DNA of 10,530 bases from Bacteroidales bacterium. GTDB lineage: Bacteria > Bacteroidota > Bacteroidia > Bacteroidales > ML635J-15. The translations under genes and the position numbers were made by a program. How positions within the stretch are numbered: position 1 is the stretch's first letter; every line of letters begins with the position of its first letter. This document shows positions 6,071-10,530 of this stretch, in pieces. The notes under the pieces were generated by a model. The model searched no databases and was not told the origin of the DNA. It worked only from the letters and a program-made list of their open reading frames with translations. Where the stretch lies: positions 1-10,530 of the forward strand of contig JAQVGK010000072.1 in NCBI GenBank assembly GCA_028696755.1, given 5' to 3'.

Positions 6071-6856
6071 ATGAAAAAAGCACTTTTATCCTTTGGATTA
6101 TTTTTTACCATAATTTTTGCTTACGCACAAGAAAAACCTGCAGACATTAAACTCTCAGGAGATGTTGGTGGCTACAAAATAGAGATGTTAATCACATCTG
6201 TAGATCAGGACTCAGCAACATTTAAAGGAAAATACAAGTATCTGAGTCAGAAAAATTATCTCGAGATCAGTGGAATAAATTATGGCGAGTGCATTTATAT
6301 CGAAGAATCATACAATGGCAAAGTTACTGGTAGCTTTTACCTCGACCGCGAAGGAAATGCTTTGTCGGGTTATTGGGCCAGCGAAACAAAATCTTTTGCT
6401 GTTAATCTCGAAATTACTAGTGGAAAAAGCGAATTGCTTTATGTAAAAACAGAAACAGATTATCAGGCATTAGTATCAGATAAAATCGGTGGAAGATATG
6501 AGATAAACTTTACGTTTATAAACGATTACTTTACCACCGAAGAAAACCCAGTTTACGAAATTGGCTACAATGGTGGCTATGTAAATGTTACTGAAATAGG
6601 AACCGACAGTATAAGTTTTATCGCCGAATTTATTTGTGGTCCAACTTATCATTTCGCAATGGCCGAAGGTGTTGCTGTAAAAGATGGTGAATATTACGTT
6701 TATTATGCTGATCCTTACGAAACAGATGACTTTTGTGAAATAAAGTTCAAATTTGGAAATAAAACTCTTGCTGCCAGCTCAAACAATTCGATGGGTTGCG
6801 GTTTTGGTGCGCGGGCGTACATCGATCACGAACTTATTAAGGTTGCGGACGAGTAG
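6071..6856 (+). CDS. Secreted two-part beta-rich protein of unknown function
   Basis: This 261-aa protein has a signal peptide (about 1-19, ending AYA before QEKP). There is no lipobox Cys, so it is probably periplasmic or secreted, not a lipoprotein. Residues 25-115 form a strand-rich unit (GGYKIEMLIT, GKYKYLS, LEISG, GKVTGSFY, SGYWAS), a pattern often seen in Bacteroidota exported proteins of unknown role. Residues 140-258 look like a second beta domain ending in MGCGFGARAYIDHELIKV. Cys189, 222 and 243 lie in this second part and could form disulfides; Cys74 lies in the first. It follows the TonB-domain gene by 25 nt. I do not recognise a catalytic motif. Confidence 0.7.
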   Translation: MKKALLSFGLFFTIIFAYAQEKPADIKLSGDVGGYKIEMLITSVDQDSATFKGKYKYLSQKNYLEISGINYGECIYIEESYNGKVTGSFYLDREGNALSGYWASETKSFAVNLEITSGKSELLYVKTETDYQALVSDKIGGRYEINFTFINDYFTTEENPVYEIGYNGGYVNVTEIGTDSISFIAEFICGPTYHFAMAEGVAVKDGEYYVYYADPYETDDFCEIKFKFGNKTLAASSNNSMGCGFGARAYIDHELIKVADE

Positions 6857-6960
6857 TAAAATGAAATATCAAAAGGAATTAATTTCACTTTGGTAGAATA
6901 CTATGTATCAATCTTGTGAAAAATGTTTTCATAAAACTCAAATTTAGCTAGAATATTTCT

Positions 6961-6968
6961 TATCTTTG
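6961..6968 (+). promoter_or_regulatory. -7 box of the toxin-antitoxin operon, implying a leaderless transcript
   Basis: TATCTTTG matches TAnnTTTG exactly and ends only 5 nt before the ATG at 6974. Transcription would start at or within a base or two of the start codon. The protein has no later Met, so the mRNA would be leaderless or almost so. Confidence 0.6.
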
Positions 6969-6973
6969 CGTAT

Positions 6974-7264
6974 ATGCTTACAAGGAATGACATATTAAAT
7001 AAGTTGAGAGATTTAAAACCAATATTGCACAGAGATTTTTCTGTCAGTGAAATTGGTTTATTTGGCTCATACTCAGATGATTCATACAATGACGATAGTG
7101 ATATTGACATACTTGTCGAATTTGAAAAACCAATTGGTTGGAAATATTTTTCTTTAGAAATATATCTAGAAAATATTTTTGGTCGCAAGATTGACCTCGT
7201 AACAAAAAATGCTCTTAAGAAGCAAATCAAAGAACAGGTATTAAATCAAGTAAATTACATTTAG
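6974..7264 (+). CDS. mntA: MNT-family nucleotidyltransferase antitoxin (MntA)
   Basis: This 96-aa minimal nucleotidyltransferase has the motif GS-x10-DxD exactly: Gly31-Ser32, ten residues, then Asp43-Ile-Asp45. A third acidic residue, Asp74, follows in RKIDLV. In characterised HepT/MntA modules the antitoxin adds AMP units to a Tyr of the HEPN toxin and so silences it. All catalytic residues are present, so this copy looks active. The HEPN gene starts one base after its stop, the usual order and spacing for this type of pair. The start is fixed by the only Met and by the -7 box at 6961-6968. Confidence 0.93.
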   Translation: MLTRNDILNKLRDLKPILHRDFSVSEIGLFGSYSDDSYNDDSDIDILVEFEKPIGWKYFSLEIYLENIFGRKIDLVTKNALKKQIKEQVLNQVNYI

Positions 7265-7265
7265 T

Positions 7266-7616
7266 GTGAAGAAAGAAGACCGTAATTATATAATGTATCT
7301 AGAAGATATTCAATTGGCAATGTCACGTATTGCTGAATATTTGATTGATTATAATTTCGAGCGCTTCAAAATAGACTACAAAACAATTGATACAGTAATT
7401 AGAAACTTTGAAATTATTGGTGAAGCTTCAAAGAATTTGGACGAAAATATTAAAGAAAAATATCCAGAAATTCCTTGGATGGAAATGTATTATTTAAGAA
7501 ACAAAGTATCTCACGAGTATTTTGGAGTTGATTGTGAAATCATTTGGGATGTTGCAATAAATTATCTACCTGAAAATAAAATTCAGATTGACAAGATAAT
7601 CGAAATGGAAAAGTAG
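7266..7616 (+). CDS. hepT: HEPN-domain RNase toxin (HepT, DUF86)
   Basis: This 116-aa all-helical protein of the DUF86/HepT family carries the catalytic motif R-x4-H-x-Y as Arg78-NKVS-His83-Glu-Tyr85. Arg and His form the RNase centre, and the Tyr is the known target of AMPylation by MntA. It has the usual family segments YLEDIQLAMSRIAEY (11-25) and IRNFEIIGEASKNL (45-58). The GTG at 7266 was chosen because it gives the standard MKKEDRNYIMYLEDI N-terminus and starts one base after the antitoxin stop; the first ATG (7293) would remove nine residues of the first helix. It converges on the peroxiredoxin gene. The module is a type VII toxin-antitoxin system by current naming. Confidence 0.93.
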   Translation: MKKEDRNYIMYLEDIQLAMSRIAEYLIDYNFERFKIDYKTIDTVIRNFEIIGEASKNLDENIKEKYPEIPWMEMYYLRNKVSHEYFGVDCEIIWDVAINYLPENKIQIDKIIEMEK

Positions 7617-7620
7617 TATT

Positions 7621-7656
7621 AAAAAACGCAGTCTCCCACTTATGAGAAACTGCGTT
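7621..7656 (-). terminator. Intrinsic terminator of the perR-peroxiredoxin operon
   Basis: AACGCAGT (7625-7632) and ACTGCGTT (7649-7656) form an 8-bp stem, extended by CTC (7633-7635)/GAG (7644-7646) across a 2-nt bulge. On the minus strand it runs into TTTTTTAATA and begins 19 nt past the peroxiredoxin stop. On the plus strand no U-tract follows, so it serves the minus-strand genes. Confidence 0.85.
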
Positions 7657-7675
7657 CCAAAAAATCAGCCTTACA

Positions 7676-8380
7676 CTATTTCTTGATGATTGCTTTCAAC
7701 ACTTTTTCTTTATCTAATTTTTTTGTACAGAAGAACCAGTCCTTACAGTCGAGATCTTTATCTTCCATTCTTTCTTTTGCCATACCACATGAACCAGCAG
7801 GTGAAATAATTACATCGTCGCCTGGAACCCAATCGGCAGGAGTTGCTACACCAAATTCATCGGAGGTTTGCATAGCAACCAGTGCACGATACAACTCGTC
7901 GAAATTACGACCAAGACTTAGAGGATAATAAATAATTGCACGAATTGTTCCCTGTGGATCGATAAAAAATACCGCTCTAACTGCTTTGGTATTGCTTTCG
8001 CCTGGCATCATCATTCCGTACTTTTTAGCAACATCCATTGTAATATCCTCGATAAGAGGGAATTTAACTTCGATGTTTTTCATTCCTTTGTACTCAATTT
8101 TTTCTTTGATTGTGCGCAACCAAGCGATGTGGCTGTATAAACCATCAACCGATAAACCAACAAGTTTACAGTTTGCCTTTTCGAATTTCTCTTCCATGTT
8201 TGCAAAAGTCATAAACTCTGATGTACAAACTGGTGTAAAATCGGCAGGGTGACTAAAAAGTATTACCCAGTGACCTTTATAATCAGCCGGAAAATTGATA
8301 TTACCCTGTGTTGTTACAGCTTTAAACTCAGGTGCTTTTTCGCCAATACGTGGCATTGCAATTACATTGTTTTCTTCCAT
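7676..8380 (-). CDS. Peroxiredoxin, long Prx6-type with C-terminal cysteine pair
   Basis: This 234-aa cytoplasmic thiol peroxidase reduces H2O2 or organic peroxides. The active site is PADFTPVCTSEF, with Pro45, Thr49 and peroxidatic Cys52; the supporting Arg is probably Arg135 (KAVRAVFF). Like long archaeal-type Prx6 relatives, it has a C-terminal extension with two Cys five residues apart (Cys212, Cys218 in DCKDWFFC), expected to resolve the sulfenate. Cys198 and Cys71 are extra. The gene starts 20 nt after the PerR-like gene, with no promoter in the A/T-only gap, so the two are an operon and the peroxiredoxin is probably peroxide-induced. A strong terminator follows. The reducing partner may be the atypical thioredoxin system in this window; that is inference. 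Confidence 0.95.
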   Translation of the reverse strand: MEENNVIAMPRIGEKAPEFKAVTTQGNINFPADYKGHWVILFSHPADFTPVCTSEFMTFANMEEKFEKANCKLVGLSVDGLYSHIAWLRTIKEKIEYKGMKNIEVKFPLIEDITMDVAKKYGMMMPGESNTKAVRAVFFIDPQGTIRAIIYYPLSLGRNFDELYRALVAMQTSDEFGVATPADWVPGDDVIISPAGSCGMAKERMEDKDLDCKDWFFCTKKLDKEKVLKAIIKK

Positions 8381-8400
8381 TTTTTTAAAATTTTAAATTA

Positions 8401-8820
8401 TTATTTATTTGTGTATTCTCCTTTTATGTGCAGTTTTATATCTTTAATTTCAAACCCTGGAATCGATTTTTCCGCAAAATATTGTTGCAAAATATTGTTT
8501 AATTCCACGTCGAAATAGTCCTCAATTTTACCAGTATTTATCTCATGTAAATGATGATGCATTTCTGTTTTTGCATCAAATCTTAATTTACCATCATCGG
8601 CTTGCACTTTACATATAAGCTTCTTATGCGACAAAGTCTCGAGTGTTGTGTAAACTGTTCCAAGCGAAATTCCAGGAAAATCATTTTTTAACCTCTCAGC
8701 CACAATCTCGGCAGTTGGATGAATGTCGGCATCAATCAACACTTGCAAAATAGCTACCCGCTGTGGAGTTATTTTTAAGCCTGCCGATTTCAACATTTCC
8801 GTAATTTCTGCTCTAATCAT
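8401..8820 (-). CDS. perR: PerR-like Fur-family peroxide regulator without structural-zinc cysteines
   Basis: This 139-aa protein has an N-terminal winged helix (about 1-78; TPQRVAILQVL, SLGTVYTTLETL) and a metal-binding dimerisation domain. Aligned with Bacillus subtilis PerR, all five sensing ligands are present: His34 (HPTA), Asp82 (RFD), His88, His90 (HHH) and Asp101 (KIED). The Asp at the RFD site is the feature that favours PerR over Fur. The two CxxC motifs for structural Zn are missing: the first reads E-I-N-T at 93-96, and the C-terminus ends GEYTNK. Its only Cys is 70. It leads the peroxiredoxin gene by 20 nt. A 26-nt palindrome lies 6 nt upstream of its ATG, consistent with autorepression. 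The gene symbol is by homology of the ligand set. Confidence 0.88.
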   Translation of the reverse strand: MIRAEITEMLKSAGLKITPQRVAILQVLIDADIHPTAEIVAERLKNDFPGISLGTVYTTLETLSHKKLICKVQADDGKLRFDAKTEMHHHLHEINTGKIEDYFDVELNNILQQYFAEKSIPGFEIKDIKLHIKGEYTNK

Positions 8821-8826
8821 AAGTAG

Positions 8827-8852
8827 TAAATTTTATTACTTAGTAAAATTTA
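8827..8852. promoter_or_regulatory. Palindromic operator candidate for the PerR-like regulator
   Basis: A 26-nt palindrome with perfect 9-nt arms, TAAATTTTA (8827-8835) and TAAAATTTA (8844-8852), plus two more pairs near its centre, lies 6 nt before the regulator ATG. It is similar in size and A/T character to PerR/Fur boxes. It lies inside the predicted leader, so binding there would act as a roadblock or at a second promoter. Confidence 0.55.
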
Positions 8853-8893
8853 TTGATAAACAGAAGAAGAATTTATTTGTTCATGATTTTATA

Positions 8894-8901
8894 CAAAGAT
8901 A
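8894..8901 (-). promoter_or_regulatory. -7 promoter box of the perR-peroxiredoxin operon
   Basis: On the minus strand 8901-8894 reads TATCTTTG, an exact TAnnTTTG match. It predicts a start near 8887 and a leader of about 65 nt that includes the palindrome at 8827-8852. A -33 element was not identified. Confidence 0.5.
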
Positions 8902-8936
8902 CAAATAATTTAAACATGTGGTAAAAATAGAAACAT

Positions 8937-9150
8937 AATTTTACAAATAAGTTTAAACCTTAAATACGCAAACTGTTTACTATTACATGTCTGAACTGCA
9001 TGCCACCTGTGTCAATGCTCGACACTCCGCTCCTAATCGTAACAAAGGCTACGCTTACGGTGCTCATGTCTGCGCTTAACCCATCTGTCATGTATTTCAG
9101 CCCTTCACTACGCAAACAGCTTGCGGATTTAAGGTTAAATGTAAAATTTA
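8937..9150. repeat. Degenerate ~210-bp palindromic element, MITE-like
   Basis: This fills most of the 390-bp gene-free stretch 8821-9210. The ends are inverted copies: 8952-8980 matches the complement of 9111-9139 at about 24 of 28 positions with one indel, and AATTTTACA-like sequence extends both sides. The same register of symmetry (paired positions summing to 18,091) continues inward: CTGAA 8991-8995/TTCAG 9096-9100, CATG 8999-9002/9089-9092, GACA 9021-9024/TGTC 9067-9070, and CGTA 9038-9041/TACG 9050-9053. The centre is richer in G+C than the flanks. No target-site duplication is evident. A 72-codon reading frame at 9000-9218 has no recognisable protein features. It is probably a non-autonomous mobile repeat or a structured RNA. 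Confidence 0.6.
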
Positions 9151-9185
9151 AAGTTCCTAAACAAACTTGTTATTCAGGAACTTTA
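9149..9185 (-). terminator. Hairpin downstream of the Ca2+ ATPase gene, probable terminator
   Basis: TAAAGTTCCT (9149-9158) and AGGAACTTTA (9176-9185) form a perfect 10-bp stem. The 17-nt loop can itself form a 4-bp stem, AACA (9160-9163)/TGTT (9168-9171). It lies 25 nt past the ATPase stop and is followed on the minus strand by AATTTTACATTT, a moderate U-rich tail. Confidence 0.55.
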
Positions 9186-9210
9186 GAATATGTATATGTG
9201 AGTTACAATA

Positions 9211-10530
9211 CTATTTAAAAAACAATCTCCTCAGCTCGCCAATCCACAGAATCAGGGATGTAGATCCTATAATTATTAGCCAGTCGTTTAAGCTTATTGG
9301 AACTGTTCTAAACACCTCGCCACCAAATTGTGTAATTAGAACTTGACCAGCAAGAATAAGCAGCAGAACTAGTAAAAATGCTTTGCTTTCGCCGAGTTTG
9401 TAAAAGGCCGAGCGTCCCGACATAAATGCTTTAACATTAAACATATTCCAGAACTGCATCATGACAAAAACAGCGAAGAAAACTGATAGATTGTACTCGC
9501 TGATATCGCCATTAGCATCTCTGAAGAAGTACATTAGTGCAAACAATATAGCAACAAAACTTAAGCCCATAAACAAAATGTTGCTGCGCATTTTCCTGGT
9601 AATTATAAAATCGCTGTTTTTGCGTGGTTTGCGCTTCATAACACTCTTATTTGGTGGAAGCGATGCAAGTGCGCCTGCAGCAAATGTATCCATAATTAGA
9701 TTTACCCACAGCATTTGAGTTACTGTAAGCGGCAATTCGTGTCCTAAAATCGAACCTACTAGTACGGTAATCATTGCTGTTACATTTATTGTAAGTTGGA
9801 ACACGATAAATCGCTGGATATTTTGATACAGCGAGCGTCCCCACAAAACTGCCGAGCCAATGCTTTTAAACGAATCGTCGAGAATTGTAATATCGCTGGC
9901 TTCTTTTGCTACCGAAGTTCCGCTTCCCATACTCATACCCACATGAGCATAGTTAAGCGCGGGAGCATCGTTGGTACCGTCGCCAGTAACCGCAACTACT
10001 TCGCCTGCTCTTTGCAATAACTGCACTAATCTTTGTTTATCGGATGGACGAGCGCGGCAAAGAATCTTTAAATCTTTAGATCTTTCAATAATTTGCTCAT
10101 CGCTTAACTCGCCAAATTCCTGGCCTGTTAAAACAGCATACTCAGGAATATTTATGCCTAAAATTCCGATCTGGCGACCGATTTCCTTTGCAGTTCCTGG
10201 AGTATCTCCTGTAACAATTTTAACATCAATTCCTGCACTCAAACAATCCTGAACTGCATCTGGTACATCTTCGCGAATTGGGTCAGAAATTGCTGTAACT
10301 CCCAAATATGTAAGATTATGATTTATTAATTTACCATCAGCGATTCTTGGCTTATCATCTTCAAAAATCTCGTATGCAAATCCAAGTGTTCGCATAGCTT
10401 GAGATTGATATTGCAACAGAAGATCCTGAATTTCTACTTCGGAATCTGCTACAGATTTAAGCCCATCTTTAAATAAAACATTTGTACTTTGATTAAGTAC
10501 TATTTCGGGTGCTCCTTTCACATACAAAAC
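9211..10530 (-). CDS. P-type Ca2+ ATPase, PMCA-like (P2B), C-terminal part; 5' end outside the window
   Basis: The visible 438+ residues start at the nucleotide-binding KGAPE motif and cover the rest of the protein. The hinge and P-domain motifs are VTGDTPGTA (105-113), ARPSDK (159-164) and TGDGTNDAPAL (181-191). Six C-terminal membrane helices (M5-M10) follow, at about 240-262, 267-290, 315-335, 346-367, 382-400 and 413-432. In M5 the sequence FQLTINVTAM has Asn but Ala where SERCA has the site-I Glu. M6 has VNLIMDT with the Ca-binding Asn and Asp. M8 has MMQFWN. This set matches plasma-membrane-type Ca2+ pumps, which move one Ca2+ per ATP out of the cytoplasm. The phosphorylated DKTGT and M1-M4 must lie beyond the right edge. 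The C-terminus is short, with no calmodulin-type tail. Confidence 0.93.
   Translation of the reverse strand, partial: VLYVKGAPEIVLNQSTNVLFKDGLKSVADSEVEIQDLLLQYQSQAMRTLGFAYEIFEDDKPRIADGKLINHNLTYLGVTAISDPIREDVPDAVQDCLSAGIDVKIVTGDTPGTAKEIGRQIGILGINIPEYAVLTGQEFGELSDEQIIERSKDLKILCRARPSDKQRLVQLLQRAGEVVAVTGDGTNDAPALNYAHVGMSMGSGTSVAKEASDITILDDSFKSIGSAVLWGRSLYQNIQRFIVFQLTINVTAMITVLVGSILGHELPLTVTQMLWVNLIMDTFAAGALASLPPNKSVMKRKPRKNSDFIITRKMRSNILFMGLSFVAILFALMYFFRDANGDISEYNLSVFFAVFVMMQFWNMFNVKAFMSGRSAFYKLGESKAFLLVLLLILAGQVLITQFGGEVFRTVPISLNDWLIIIGSTSLILWIGELRRLFFK

Noticed and set aside
6862..6887. TGAAAT/ATTTCA hairpin after the secreted-protein gene
   Set aside because: Six A/T-rich pairs around a 14-nt loop with no U-tract are too weak to call a terminator.
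6974..7616. MNT/HEPN genes as part of a CRISPR or larger defence island
   Set aside because: No repeats, Cas genes, restriction genes or mobile-element genes adjoin the pair; it stands alone between housekeeping-type genes.
8384..8397. Perfect palindrome TTTAAAATTTTAAA between perR and the peroxiredoxin gene
   Set aside because: The sequence is only A and T in homopolymer blocks, where such symmetry is expected by chance, and there is no room for a promoter.
9000..9218. Plus-strand 72-aa reading frame in the gap between perR and the Ca2+ ATPase
   Set aside because: It lies mostly inside the palindromic element, has no recognisable domain, promoter or signal, and its tail runs through the ATPase terminator hairpin into the end of the ATPase gene.

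Overview
The window (10,530 bp, AT-rich, short gene spacing) looks like chromosome from a member of the Bacteroidota, probably an anaerobic or microaerophilic Bacteroidales/Marinilabiliales-type organism. This is an inference. It rests on repeated TAnnTTTG promoter boxes (the Bacteroidota -7 element) upstream of several starts, the lack of strong Shine-Dalgarno sequences, and protein types: a lone secreted TonB C-terminal domain, a PMCA-type Ca2+ ATPase and a XRE/DUF2178 pair. No tRNA, rRNA, CRISPR array or transposase gene was seen.

Layout. 1-1330 (+): small membrane protein, XRE regulator and an unrecognised 197-aa protein, probably one operon. 1359-2700 (-): thioredoxin-like protein, then a thioredoxin reductase homologue, with a strong intrinsic terminator between them. 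2865-3548 (+): Crp/Fnr regulator divergent from the thioredoxin pair. 3538-5411 (-): nitroreductase, then a membrane-anchored metallo-beta-lactamase-fold hydrolase, whose end overlaps the end of the Crp gene. 5460-5534: a 75-nt intergenic palindrome. 5632-6856 (+): two secreted proteins. 6974-7616 (+): a MntA/HepT (MNT/HEPN) toxin-antitoxin pair. 7676-8820 (-): a PerR-like regulator followed by a peroxiredoxin, closed by an intrinsic terminator. 8937-9150: a degenerate palindromic element of about 210 bp. 9211-10530 (-): the C-terminal part of a P-type Ca2+ ATPase that runs off the right edge.

Main theme. Much of the window is redox and peroxide defence: PerR-type sensor with a two-Cys C-terminal peroxiredoxin, FMN nitroreductase, Crp/Fnr regulator and a thioredoxin system. 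The thioredoxin system is the most unusual part. The reductase keeps its CATC redox centre and FAD motifs but has HQFDHFQ where NADPH-dependent enzymes have HRRxxxR. Its neighbouring thioredoxin has GPMC, not CGPC, at the active-site position. This suggests a reductase that does not use NADPH (possibly ferredoxin-dependent, as in the clostridial FFTR type) with a dedicated noncanonical partner. Other points of note are a PerR with all five metal-sensing ligands but no structural-zinc cysteines, a palindrome just in front of its start, and the two intergenic palindromes.
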